Notes: a model not told the origin generated them from the letters alone. A DNA stretch of 44,494 nt from Candidatus Iainarchaeum sp. (GCA_028702895.1 JAQVNZ010000003.1:1-44494); one strand, 5' to 3'; counted from the stretch's first letter, positions 1 through 7,609 are shown. Translations and numbers: made by a program.

Positions 1-281
1 TTGGGCGAGGCGCGATTGGAAATGCTTTTTTATTTAAACAAATTAAAGAATATGAATTAAAGAAAAAGATTTCTGTTCGTGATAATAAAAAAATTTTAAA
101 AGAAGGTGGGAAATATTTAGAATTAGCTAATGAGTTTTCTTTAGAAATAAATGATGTTCGCGGATATTTTATTAATTTAGCAAAAAATTTTGTTGGTGTA
201 AAAGAATTACGAAATAAATTCGCGTTATCAAAATCTTTTGATGAGATTAAAAGTAATCTTGAAAATTATTTTGAAAAATAA
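1..281 (+). CDS. tRNA-dihydrouridine synthase, C-terminal part (gene starts before the window)
   Basis: An open frame runs from base 3 to the TAA at 279-281, about 92 residues with no start inside the window. It opens with GRGAIGNAFLFKQI, which matches the end of the TIM barrel of Dus enzymes (the R-G-A-x-G-N-P-x-x-F block that helps bind FMN and phosphate). A helical tail follows, as in the C-terminal domain of DusB-like enzymes that docks the tRNA. The family reduces specific uridines of tRNA to dihydrouridine using FMN and NAD(P)H. The usual proline after the Asn is Ala here. The family call is firm, but the subfamily cannot be told from this fragment. Confidence 0.82.
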   Translation, partial: GRGAIGNAFLFKQIKEYELKKKISVRDNKKILKEGGKYLELANEFSLEINDVRGYFINLAKNFVGVKELRNKFALSKSFDEIKSNLENYFEK

Positions 282-298
282 TTTTTTATAAATTATTT

Positions 299-874
299 TT
301 AAGAAAATATTTTTTTTGCAGTATTTAATTCTTTTTTGTAATTGTTAGTTTTAATTATTTTGGGATTAACAATATTTCTTTTTTTTAAATCTTCTTTAGA
401 AATTGGTTTTATTTTAGAAGTAGTTCCATTTTGAAAAATATTTGCCTCGTATGTTTGTTTGTTTAAATCAAACAAAACAGTTGAATGAATTAAATCGGGT
501 GATTTTGTTTCTCGACAAATTCTAGGGTTCAAATTAACATTGTTTATTTTTTCAATATGTTTTAATGCTTCATAAAAAGCAAGAGATAATTGGTGACAAC
601 CAGTAGCAGCATGAAGATTATTAGATGTAGATTTTTTTGATTTAATGCCCATGACTCTAATTTGGCCTTTTTTTAAAATTGTTTTTCCATCATAGTGATT
701 TCTTTCAAAGTTTGCAATCATTTTGTATATTGGTGAAAATTTGCTGTTGGGGTTCATTGGTTTTAAAAATGATCTTAAGTGATTAGCAACATTTGAAATA
801 GTTTCTATATTTGGTTTAGCTTTAATTAAAATTGGTTTTAATGAATGGTGAATTTTTAAAGTTCTTTTTCGCAT
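299..874 (-). CDS. Uncharacterised basic protein, possible cysteine-protease-like fold
   Basis: A 191-residue protein of unknown function starting at ATG 872-874. No Shine-Dalgarno site is seen, so the mRNA may be leaderless. The first 60 residues are basic and Lys-rich, with no signal peptide or membrane segment. The middle holds ATGCHQLSLAFYEAL, and about 40 residues later HSTVLFDLNKQTYEANIF. A Cys at the start of a helix followed by His at the start of a beta strand and an acidic residue shortly after is the order seen in transglutaminase/papain-like folds. That resemblance is inference from spacing only. The gene is convergent with the upstream dihydrouridine synthase (18 bases apart) and stands alone on its strand. 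It could equally be a lineage-specific protein without enzymatic activity. Confidence 0.6.
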   Translation of the reverse strand: MRKRTLKIHHSLKPILIKAKPNIETISNVANHLRSFLKPMNPNSKFSPIYKMIANFERNHYDGKTILKKGQIRVMGIKSKKSTSNNLHAATGCHQLSLAFYEALKHIEKINNVNLNPRICRETKSPDLIHSTVLFDLNKQTYEANIFQNGTTSKIKPISKEDLKKRNIVNPKIIKTNNYKKELNTAKKIFS

Positions 875-1058
875 ATTAATATTATGTTTTACTATTTATT
901 AAAATGTAATAGTGTTGAAAAATAGTTTAAATTTATTAAATTTTTTTATATATTATAACTTTTTTATGAGTTTTACTTTTAGATTTTCTATTATTTGCAA
1001 GTATTCCAAATTTTTTAAATTCGTAATGATTAAATATTGTTTTAATTAAATATTATTT

Positions 1059-1547
1059 ATGCCTAGAATACTTGGTGCTTTTGTAAAAAAAATAAAAAAT
1101 CCTTTTAATAAAATGGGGTTTGGTAGAAAATTAATTTATTCAAGAAAATCCAATAAAAAAAGTGAACCATTAGTCCAATTTTTTTCTCCGGATAAAAATG
1201 GTTCTGGCCAAATAGAAATAGTTCATGGAAACGGGCCAGTAGCATCTCTTTCATATCAATTAGGAAAAAATTTGCCTGTTAGGCTTAGTGAAATAAGATC
1301 AAAAGATTATTATGTGGATTCTGGAAGAATGAATGCGTTAAGAGTTGGTGAAGCATATAAGCGACAAGGTTTTGCTTCGCAAATGGTTGCAGAATTAACG
1401 AGCCAAGCAAAAAAAAATCGTGCAAACGTTTATTTACGAGTAAATGTTGCGAATGTTGGTGCTGTTGAATTTTATAAAGCGAGTGGATTTAAAGTAGTGA
1501 GAAGTCTTGGCGGAAGCGAACAATTAATGGCATATTATAATGTTTGA
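1059..1547 (+). CDS. GNAT-family N-acetyltransferase
   Basis: A 162-residue protein from ATG 1059. The N-terminal 45 residues are basic and look disordered. The GNAT core follows. The acetyl-CoA binding segment is near residues 95-115 (VGEAYKRQGFASQMVAEL, the R/Q-x-x-G-x-G/A loop, here RQGFAS). The final strand-helix unit is NVANVGAVEFYKASGFKVV, with the N-x-x-A-x-x-F-Y-x-x-x-G-F signature. The family transfers acetyl from acetyl-CoA to an amine, but the substrate (small molecule or protein N-terminus) cannot be named. The start is preceded by an AT-rich TATA-like stretch and no clear ribosome binding site. The gene is monocistronic, and the next gene downstream is on the opposite strand. Confidence 0.85.
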   Translation: MPRILGAFVKKIKNPFNKMGFGRKLIYSRKSNKKSEPLVQFFSPDKNGSGQIEIVHGNGPVASLSYQLGKNLPVRLSEIRSKDYYVDSGRMNALRVGEAYKRQGFASQMVAELTSQAKKNRANVYLRVNVANVGAVEFYKASGFKVVRSLGGSEQLMAYYNV

Positions 1548-1643
1548 TTTTACTAATTTGATTTAAGATTATTCTGGTTTTGATTTTAATTAGTTTTTTT
1601 ATATTGTGTTTTTTTATTAATTTATTTTTTTATTAATTTATTT

Positions 1644-2147
1644 TTACATTATAATTACTTTGTTTGTTTCCTTATCAATTTCTTCTGCAATCTTTTTCAT
1701 TCTAGAAAAAATGTGTGTTGCGTCATTTTCTATTTCATTAATAATTCCTTTCATTGTTTTTTGCCTAGTAAAATAATATTTTCCGCCTTTTTCGATTAAT
1801 CCAGAATTAACTAAATTATTCAAATGGTTTATCGTGCTACCCCTAGACATTTTTACTTTTTGCGAAATAGTTGTGCTAGTTAAAACCTGGCCTATTGAAC
1901 TGGCTAAAAAAATTTCTTTGAAAATTTTTGCTGCGTTCTTTTGTTTGTCTATTTTTTCAAAAAAACCAAGTGAAGCACAAACCCATGCAAATTTTTCGTC
2001 AAAATCTGATGATTCTTCTAATGTTATTTTTCGAATATTTATTTTAAATTTACTTGTTCGAAATTGTATTTTTTTTGACGGGGTTTTTATTGTTGAAAGT
2101 GAGTTATTTGTTTTTTGTTTGATTAAATCGTTGGCCATATTAAACAT
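1644..2147 (-). CDS. Winged-helix transcriptional regulator, divergent from grpE-dnaK
   Basis: A 167-residue protein with an ArsR/TrmB-type winged helix at about residues 75-135. The pattern is a helix-turn-helix with recognition helix around MSRGSTINHLNNLVNSG, followed by the wing LIEKGGKYYFTR. A C-terminal helix (about residues 140-167) is probably for dimerisation. The N-terminal 50 residues are basic and low in complexity. The start at 2147 has a weak AGGTTAAT before it; a second Met lies at 2138. The gene is transcribed away from grpE, and the shared 105-base spacer holds three copies of a TTGTTTAAA half-site. I infer that this protein controls the chaperone operon and itself. It is not recognisable as HrcA, CtsR or Phr, though it may play a comparable role. 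Confidence 0.75.
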   Translation of the reverse strand: MFNMANDLIKQKTNNSLSTIKTPSKKIQFRTSKFKINIRKITLEESSDFDEKFAWVCASLGFFEKIDKQKNAAKIFKEIFLASSIGQVLTSTTISQKVKMSRGSTINHLNNLVNSGLIEKGGKYYFTRQKTMKGIINEIENDATHIFSRMKKIAEEIDKETNKVIIM

Positions 2148-2169
2148 ATTAACCTAATAGTTTTTAAAT

Positions 2170-2210
2170 TTGTTTAAAGAGTATTGAAATTGTTTAAATA
2201 TTTTAAACAA
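2170..2210. promoter_or_regulatory. Candidate operator: three TTGTTTAAA half-sites
   Basis: TTGTTTAAA occurs at 2170-2178 and 2190-2198 on the plus strand. Its exact inverse TTTAAACAA is at 2202-2210. The last two form a perfect 9-base inverted repeat with a 3-base centre, and the first copy lies exactly 20 bases (about two helical turns) upstream. The site lies directly upstream of the probable grpE TATA box and between two divergent genes, one of which encodes a winged-helix regulator. Operator function is inferred. Confidence 0.6.
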
Positions 2211-2220
2211 AAGGTAATAA

Positions 2221-2232
2221 TATTTAAAAATA
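2221..2232 (+). promoter_or_regulatory. Probable TATA box of grpE-dnaK
   Basis: TATTTAAAAATA ends 20 bases before the grpE ATG at 2253. Archaeal transcription starts about 25 bases downstream of the TATA box centre, which would put the start at or next to the ATG and make the message leaderless. No Shine-Dalgarno sequence precedes the ATG, which agrees. Confidence 0.5.
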
Positions 2233-2252
2233 TTTGCATTTCTAGTAATAAT

Positions 2253-2828
2253 ATGTCTAAAGAAATAAATAAAATAAAAAACGAGCATATTCCTAATACG
2301 AAGGAAAGTACACAAAATGTTTCTTGTGAAAAAGAGAAAAATTTGGTTAATATTTATGAACAAAAAATAATTGAATTAACAATGGATTTGAAACGAATTC
2401 AAGCGGAATTTGAAAACTTTCAAAAACGAACAGAAAAACAAAAAGAAGATTATCAGAAATATTTGTCTGCAGAAATATTAAGTGATTTACTTCCAGTTTT
2501 AGATTCACTTGAAATTGGAATGGTTCACAATAAAGAATTTGTAAAAATTTATGAACAATTATTTTTAATAATGAAAAAAAAGGGAATTGAAAAAATTTGT
2601 GTGGAGTCTGGGGATAAATTTGATCATGAATCAATGGATTGTTTAATCCAAGAATCAAATGACAAAATAAAAGATGGGAATATTGTACAAATACTTTCGA
2701 CAGGATACAAATTAAACGGGAAAATATTGCGAACAACAAAGGTTAGTGTTAATAAATTAAATGAAAAAAAAGAAACTGAGCAGTTAAAAGAAAACGATGA
2801 TAATAAAAAAATGGGGGGAAAATGTTAA
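2253..2828 (+). CDS. grpE: Nucleotide exchange factor GrpE
   Basis: A 191-residue GrpE, which opens the DnaK nucleotide pocket to release ADP and substrate. The N-terminal part is a long coiled coil (about residues 25-85, with the typical RIQAEFENFQKRTEKQKEDY). The four-helix part includes LSDLLPVLDSLE. The C-terminal beta wing contains KICVESGDKFDHESMDC and TGYKLNGKILRTTKVSV, both family hallmarks (normally G-x-x-F-D-P-x-x-H-x-A, here F-D-H-x-x-M). I chose ATG 2253. The frame is open upstream to a TTG at 2184, but that longer version would run through the operator repeat and TATA box. dnaK follows 39 bases downstream in the same operon. Confidence 0.93.
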   Translation: MSKEINKIKNEHIPNTKESTQNVSCEKEKNLVNIYEQKIIELTMDLKRIQAEFENFQKRTEKQKEDYQKYLSAEILSDLLPVLDSLEIGMVHNKEFVKIYEQLFLIMKKKGIEKICVESGDKFDHESMDCLIQESNDKIKDGNIVQILSTGYKLNGKILRTTKVSVNKLNEKKETEQLKENDDNKKMGGKC

Positions 2829-2867
2829 TTTTAAAAAATTAAAAATAATTTTTTTGAGGTGGTAAAT

Positions 2868-4748
2868 ATGGCAAAAATAATTGGTATTGATTTAGGGACA
2901 AGTAATTCAGCAGCGTCTGTTTTAGAAGGTGGAAAACCAAAATTAATTCCTTCAGCAGAAGGTAACACTATATATGGAAAAGCATTTCCTAGTGTCGTAG
3001 CATTTACAAAAGATGGCAAAATGTTGGTTGGTGAACCAGCAAGAAGACAAGCAATAAGTAACCCTGAGAATACTATAATGAAAGCAAAAAGATTCATGGG
3101 TAAAGATCATAAATTTAAAGTAGCTGGAAAAGAATATTCTCCTCAACAAATATCTTCATTTATTTTACAAAAAATAAAAAAAGATGCTGAAAGTTATTTA
3201 GGAGAAAAAGTAGATAAAGCAGTAATAACTGTGCCTGCATACTTTGATGATAATCAAAGACAAGCAACAAAAGATGCTGGTGCAATAGCAGGATTAGACG
3301 TAATAAGAATAATTAACGAACCAACTGCAGCATCACTAGCGTATGGTTTAGATAAAAAAGGAGATTCAAAAATACTTGTATTTGATTTAGGTGGCGGAAC
3401 ACTAGATGTAACCATAATGGAATTGGGAGACGGAGTATTTGAAGTAAAATCAACTTCAGGAGATACTGAACTTGGTGGAACAGACATGGATCAAATTTTA
3501 ATTGATTATATTGTAAAGGATTTCAAAGAAAAAGATAGTGTTGACTTATCAAAAGATAAAATGGCAATACAAAGATTAAGAGAAGCTGCAGAAAAAGCAA
3601 AAATTGAATTATCAACAACAGTTGAAACAGAAATTAATTTACCTTACATAACCGCAGATTCAACAGGGCCAAAACACTTAACAATGAAATTAAATCGTGC
3701 AAAATTAGAAGAGCTTATGCGTCCGATAATACAAAGATGTGAAAAACCAATAACACAAGCATTAGCTGATGCAAAAATATCATCAACAGAATTAGCAAAA
3801 GTAATTCTAGTTGGCGGACCAACAAGAATGCCAATAGTACAAGATTTTGTAAAAAAAGTTACAGGCATTATTCCTGAAAGAGGAATTGATCCAATGGAAA
3901 GTGTAGCAATGGGTGCAGCAATACAAGCAGGTGTTTTAAGCGGAGAAGTAAAAGATGTTTTATTATTAGACGTAACACCATTAAGTTTAGGAATAGAAAC
4001 ACTTGGTGGAGTATCAACAAAATTAATAGAAAGAAACACAACTATACCAACAAAAAAATCACAAGTTTTTTCTACAGCTGCTGACAATCAAACAACAGTA
4101 GATATTCACGTTTTACAAGGTGAAAGACCATTAGCAAAGGACAATAAAAGTTTGGGAAGATTTCAATTAACTGGAATATTACCTGCGCCAAGAGGATTAC
4201 CACAAATTGAAGTAACTTTTGATATAGATGCAAATGGAATAGTTAATGTGTCTGCTAAAGATAATGGAACAGGAAAAGAACAGAGCATAAAAATCGTTGC
4301 TTCAACAAAACTTACTGATGAAGAAATCAAACGAATGAAAAAAGAAGCAGAAGATCACGCAAGCGAAGATGAAAAAATAAAAAAAGAAATTGAAATACTA
4401 AATGAGGCAGATGCAACAGTATATAGTACTGAAAAAATGCTTGAAGATTTAAAAGATAAAATTGATGAAACAAAGAAAAAACAAATACAAGATAGTCTTG
4501 ATTTAGTAAAAGAAGAAATGAAAAAAGAATCAAAAGTTCCAGAACAAATAAAACAAAAAATAGAAGATTTAAACAAAATATTACAAGAAATTGGTTCACA
4601 AGTATACCAACAAGCACAAGCACAACAAGAACAATCAAAACAAGAACAAACACAATCTGATAAAGATGAAAATAGTAAAAAGACAAAAGGGGATGAAAAA
4701 ATTGTTGATGCTGAATTTGAAGAAAAAGACAAAAACAAAAAAAAGTAA
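2868..4748 (+). CDS. dnaK: Chaperone DnaK (Hsp70)
   Basis: A 626-residue Hsp70. The ATPase domain (about 1-370) shows IGIDLGTSNS at the N-terminus, the AVITVPAYFDD block, LVFDLGGGTLDVTI and ILVGGPTRMP. The interdomain linker is DVLLLDVTPLSLGIETLGG. The substrate-binding domain and helical lid follow, with a Gln-rich tail ending in the bacterial-type DAEFEE motif. The ATPase domain lacks the roughly 24-residue insertion found after the first subdomain in proteobacterial DnaK, matching the form in archaea and Gram-positive bacteria. The start is ATG 2868, preceded by GAGGTGGT at 2856-2863; GTG 2859 belongs to that binding site. An A8 run (4737-4744) just before the stop allows possible slippage. 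Archaeal dnaK genes are generally viewed as acquired from bacteria. Confidence 0.97.
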   Translation: MAKIIGIDLGTSNSAASVLEGGKPKLIPSAEGNTIYGKAFPSVVAFTKDGKMLVGEPARRQAISNPENTIMKAKRFMGKDHKFKVAGKEYSPQQISSFILQKIKKDAESYLGEKVDKAVITVPAYFDDNQRQATKDAGAIAGLDVIRIINEPTAASLAYGLDKKGDSKILVFDLGGGTLDVTIMELGDGVFEVKSTSGDTELGGTDMDQILIDYIVKDFKEKDSVDLSKDKMAIQRLREAAEKAKIELSTTVETEINLPYITADSTGPKHLTMKLNRAKLEELMRPIIQRCEKPITQALADAKISSTELAKVILVGGPTRMPIVQDFVKKVTGIIPERGIDPMESVAMGAAIQAGVLSGEVKDVLLLDVTPLSLGIETLGGVSTKLIERNTTIPTKKSQVFSTAADNQTTVDIHVLQGERPLAKDNKSLGRFQLTGILPAPRGLPQIEVTFDIDANGIVNVSAKDNGTGKEQSIKIVASTKLTDEEIKRMKKEAEDHASEDEKIKKEIEILNEADATVYSTEKMLEDLKDKIDETKKKQIQDSLDLVKEEMKKESKVPEQIKQKIEDLNKILQEIGSQVYQQAQAQQEQSKQEQTQSDKDENSKKTKGDEKIVDAEFEEKDKNKKK

Positions 4749-4869
4749 AAATGAAAAAATAAATGAAGAAAAAATTATTAACAAAGACAAAGTGAATAAT
4801 ATGAATAAAAATATTAAAGAAAAAGAAATAATTAATGAAGAAGAAATAATTAAAAATGAATTTGGGAAT

Positions 4870-4908
4870 ACTAGTCAATCAATTTGGTTGGCTAGTTAAT
4901 TTTTTTTA
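4870..4908 (+). terminator. Hairpin plus oligo-T terminator of the grpE-dnaK operon
   Basis: CTAGTCAATC (4871-4880) pairs with GGTTGGCTAG (4886-4895) through ten pairs, two of them G-U, with a 5-base loop. An extra A-U pair closes the base. TTAATTTTTTTT follows directly. This looks like a bacterial intrinsic terminator. Since archaeal RNA polymerase stops mainly at oligo-T, both parts may contribute. It separates dnaK from dnaJ. Confidence 0.65.
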
Positions 4909-4913
4909 ATGTG

Positions 4914-4980
4914 AATAATTATTTAATTTTTTTTATAATTTGAATTTTTTATAATTAATTATTTAATTTTTTTATAATTA
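4914..4980 (+). repeat. Short tandem T-tract repeat, (T6-8)ATAATT
   Basis: Three copies of a T run followed by ATAATT end at 4940, 4956 and 4979. The outer two belong to a direct repeat of about 24 bases (AATTATTTAATTTTTTTATAATT-like) spaced 40 bases apart. The repeat follows the dnaK terminator hairpin. It probably supplies back-up oligo-T termination signals and contains no ORF of note. Confidence 0.5.
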
Positions 4981-4995
4981 ATAGTTCGTGATTTA

Positions 4996-5003
4996 TTTAT
5001 AAG
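4996..5003 (+). promoter_or_regulatory. Probable TATA box of dnaJ
   Basis: TTTATAAG lies 37-44 bases before the dnaJ ATG. Initiation about 25 bases downstream leaves a short leader containing GTGAT (5031-5035), the ribosome binding motif common in this window. The operator half-site seen before grpE is not present here. Confidence 0.45.
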
Positions 5004-5039
5004 GTGTGAGATTAGTTAATATTTTTTAATGTGATATAA

Positions 5040-6158
5040 ATGACTGATTATTATTCTATTTTAGGTTTGCAAAAAGGCGCTTCTGTTGACGAAATAAAAA
5101 AAGCATATAAATCTCTTGCAAAAAAATATCATCCTGATGTTTCGCAAGAACCTGATGCTGAAAAAAAATTTAAAGAAATTGTAGAAGCATATCAAATATT
5201 ATCTGATCCTGAAAAAAAACAAAATTATGATAATTATGGGGATTCTTATAAAAACTTTCAAGGTCACCAAGGTTTTGGCCAAGGAATGGATTTTGATTTT
5301 GAAGATATTTTTAATCAATTCTCTGATTTTAGTTTTGGTGGAATGGAATTTAGAGATATTTTTGGGTCAAAAAAAAGAGCAAGAAAAGATACTGGGCAAA
5401 ATATTAGTGTTAATTTAACAATTAGTTTTGAAGAAGCTGTTTTTGGAATAGAAAAAGAAATAGAGTATGAGCGAATAGAAGCATGTGATTATTGTAAGGG
5501 TACGGGTGCACAAGATTCTAAAGAAAAAGTGTGCGATAGTTGTGGTGGAAAAGGTGTGGAAATAAGACAACAGCGAACACCATTTGGAATATTTCAAAGC
5601 CAATCAACTTGTAGAAAATGTTCTGGGTTAGGGAAAATTCCGGAAAAAAGTTGTTCTCATTGTGGTGGGCAAGGATTAACAAAATCTAATACTACTATTA
5701 AAATAAAAATCCCTGCTGGAATAAATACTGGTAATCATTTAAGATTAAAAGAGAAAGGTCATGCGGGAAAAGATGGTTCTGGTGATTTGTATGTTGTAAT
5801 ATTCGTTGAACCACACGATATATTTAAACGAGATGATTCTGATGTTTATGCAGAAATTCCAATATCTTTCTCAGAATCTGCGTTAGGCGCTAAAGTAGAA
5901 GTTCCCACATTAAACGGAAAAGCAGATTTAAAAATTCCTTCTGGAACACAATCTGGAACAATATTTAGATTAAGAAATAAGGGAATTAAACGATTAAATT
6001 TCGATTCATATGGTGATGAGTATGTTAAAGTTATTGTGGAAACACCAAAAAAACTTTCACGAAAAACAAGGGACTTATTAGAACAATTAGAAAAAGAAGA
6101 AAAAATGAGTAAGAAAAGAAAAACCTTATTTGAAAAAATATTTAAAAAATTTGAATAA
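5040..6158 (+). CDS. dnaJ: Chaperone DnaJ (Hsp40, type I)
   Basis: A 372-residue complete type I DnaJ, which delivers substrates to DnaK and stimulates its ATPase. The J domain (1-70) carries the HPD motif at 31-33. A Gly/Phe-rich linker follows (about 75-110). The zinc-binding region (about 149-220) has all four C-x-x-C-x-G-x-G units: CDYCKGTG, CDSCGGKG, CRKCSGLG and CSHCGGQG. Two beta-sandwich substrate domains (ITIKIPAGI-like, then LDVYAEIPISFSESALGAKVEVPTL-like) and a short C-terminal dimer segment complete it. It has its own promoter and a GTGAT site before ATG 5040, so it is probably transcribed separately from grpE-dnaK. Confidence 0.97.
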   Translation: MTDYYSILGLQKGASVDEIKKAYKSLAKKYHPDVSQEPDAEKKFKEIVEAYQILSDPEKKQNYDNYGDSYKNFQGHQGFGQGMDFDFEDIFNQFSDFSFGGMEFRDIFGSKKRARKDTGQNISVNLTISFEEAVFGIEKEIEYERIEACDYCKGTGAQDSKEKVCDSCGGKGVEIRQQRTPFGIFQSQSTCRKCSGLGKIPEKSCSHCGGQGLTKSNTTIKIKIPAGINTGNHLRLKEKGHAGKDGSGDLYVVIFVEPHDIFKRDDSDVYAEIPISFSESALGAKVEVPTLNGKADLKIPSGTQSGTIFRLRNKGIKRLNFDSYGDEYVKVIVETPKKLSRKTRDLLEQLEKEEKMSKKRKTLFEKIFKKFE

Positions 6159-6219
6159 GTTTAAACTTGCTAAAAGAAAAAGAATTTTAAACTCTTAAAA
6201 CATTTATTTATTGGTGTTT

Positions 6220-6708
6220 ATGAAAAAAATTATTTTATTTTTACTAATACTAACATTTTTTTTAGGTTGCGTGTCTGAAAACAACAGTTCTATTGAAAAA
6301 GATTTTTTAGAATTAAAAGAAGAATATTTTGTATTAAATTCGTTTAACCCAAATGAAAATATAATGAACTCTTATTTAAACGAAATTTCTTTATTAAGAT
6401 CTAATAGTCCAACATATTTTAATAATATTTTAGACGTTGAAATAGCGTCTTCACAATCATTTTTATATTTTTCAAAAGCACTTGATGAATCAAAAAAAAT
6501 TAATTATTTTTCTAATCATTGTAATTCTATAGATTATAAAAACACGATTAATTATTTGAACTTATCAATAAAATATTCTAATAAAGCTAAATCAATTATT
6601 TTACTGCCTAATGAAATACAATTTTTAAGAGAAAATCAATTAGAAACAATTAATGGTATTAATTTGTTTTCAAAAGAATTATTAGAATCAATAAAAGACA
6701 CTTGTTAA
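6220..6708 (+). CDS. Small lipoprotein of unknown function
   Basis: A 162-residue protein starting at ATG 6220, with GGTG at 6213-6216 as ribosome binding site. The N-terminus is a lipoprotein signal: MKK, a run of about 12 hydrophobic residues, then the lipobox FLGC with Cys at position 17, so the mature protein should be lipid-anchored outside the cell. The rest is mainly helical, polar and rich in Asn, Ser and Lys. The pair C-x(n)-C near residues 105 and 162 could form a disulfide. No family is recognised. It lies 61 bases after dnaJ and may be read through from it, but a stress role is speculation. Confidence 0.7.
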   Translation: MKKIILFLLILTFFLGCVSENNSSIEKDFLELKEEYFVLNSFNPNENIMNSYLNEISLLRSNSPTYFNNILDVEIASSQSFLYFSKALDESKKINYFSNHCNSIDYKNTINYLNLSIKYSNKAKSIILLPNEIQFLRENQLETINGINLFSKELLESIKDTC

Positions 6709-6792
6709 TATAATAAATTTTTTAATATTTGTTTTCTGAATTTAAAAGTTAGTTGTGTTTATTTTTAAAATTTATTTGATTAAGTGTTATTT

Positions 6793-7392
6793 ATGTTTTG
6801 TGAAAAAATTTTAGGTGCTGAAGCGGAAATCAAAAAAATTAAAAAGAATAATATTTTTTTAATATCTAAAAAACGAATTCAAAAAAATTACCGTGATCAA
6901 AACATGGATTTTTTAATAAGAAAAAAAAGAACTAAAAGTGAAGCCAAAATTATTAATCAATTATATCCTATAATAAACGTTCCAAAAATATTTGAAGTTA
7001 ATGGAAACGAATTTGAAATATTAATGGAATTTATTCCTGGTGATCAATTAAAAAAAATTCTAGAAACAAAAAAAAATTTGACTAATTCGCTTTGTACTCT
7101 TGCTGGAAAAGAAATAAAAAAAATCCATGACTTTGGAATAATCCATGGTGATTTAACAACATCAAATATATTATTTTATAATAATAAATTATTTTTTATA
7201 GATTTTGGTTTAGGATTTTTTTCAAAAAAAATTGAAGATCAAGCAACAGATTTAATAGTTTTTAAAAAAACTTTTAATGCAACACATTCATCAATAAAAA
7301 ACGGGTGGGAATTAGTGCTTAAAGGTTATGATCCAAGCGATGAATTAAAAGAAAGAATGTTAAAAATACAAAAACGTGCAAGATATTTGTAA
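6793..7392 (+). CDS. bud32: KEOPS kinase Bud32 (PRPK-like atypical protein kinase)
   Basis: A 199-residue compact kinase/ATPase, the Bud32 subunit of KEOPS, which makes the universal t6A37 modification of ANN-decoding tRNAs. Visible family motifs are the N-terminal GAEAEI, the segment IRKKRTKSEAKIINQL (R-T-x-x-E-A), the catalytic loop HDFGIIHGDLTTSNIL (about 112-127) and the metal-binding IDFGLG (about 136-141). EDQATDLIVFKK and a basic C-terminus (KRARYL) end the protein as in other Bud32 proteins. It is a stand-alone gene, not fused to Kae1 as in some methanogens. The start is ATG 6793 after AGTG; the in-frame GTG at 6784 lies in that site. Kae1, Cgi121 and an intact Pcc1 are not in the window. 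Confidence 0.93.
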   Translation: MFCEKILGAEAEIKKIKKNNIFLISKKRIQKNYRDQNMDFLIRKKRTKSEAKIINQLYPIINVPKIFEVNGNEFEILMEFIPGDQLKKILETKKNLTNSLCTLAGKEIKKIHDFGIIHGDLTTSNILFYNNKLFFIDFGLGFFSKKIEDQATDLIVFKKTFNATHSSIKNGWELVLKGYDPSDELKERMLKIQKRARYL

Positions 7393-7607
7393 TCTAAAAA
7401 TTAATTTTTATTTTTTGTATTTTTGCATTTGGTATTTTATATTTTTTTGTTTTTTTGTATTTTGTATTTTTTGTATTCTTATATTTTGTATTTTGTATTT
7501 CCTTTTTTTGTATTTTTCGTATTTTTTAAGAATGTTCTTTGAATTGTTTGAATTATAATAGCTTTTTTGTTTAAATTATTTTTTTAAAAATTTGTTTGCA
7601 GTGATTA
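7393..7607 (+). repeat. T-rich low-complexity spacer with repeated TTTTGTAT units
   Basis: This noncoding stretch separates bud32 from the uS15 promoter. From 7405 to 7530 it consists almost only of T runs of 4-8 joined by GTA or ATA, with many copies of TTTTGTAT. A 60-codon frame through it (7376-7558) encodes only Phe/Ile/Cys-type residues and overlaps the bud32 end, so it is not considered real. The stretch may act as a multiple oligo-T terminator that insulates the ribosomal protein operon. Confidence 0.5.
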
Positions 7608-7609
7608 GA

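Noticed and set aside
1834..2157. 107-codon frame opposite the winged-helix regulator
   Set aside because: Antisense shadow; the regulator frame has a recognisable winged helix.
4327..4878. Antisense frame opposite the dnaK 3' end
   Set aside because: Phe/Leu-rich shadow of the Lys/Glu-rich helical part of DnaK.
4591..4899. 102-codon frame overlapping the end of dnaK
   Set aside because: Most of it lies inside dnaK in another frame and its end lies in the terminator hairpin. It is considered only as a possible slippage product, not as a gene.
7376..7558. 60-codon frame rich in Phe, Ile and Cys after bud32
   Set aside because: It is a translation of a T-rich repeat, overlaps the end of bud32 and has no plausible ribosome binding site.
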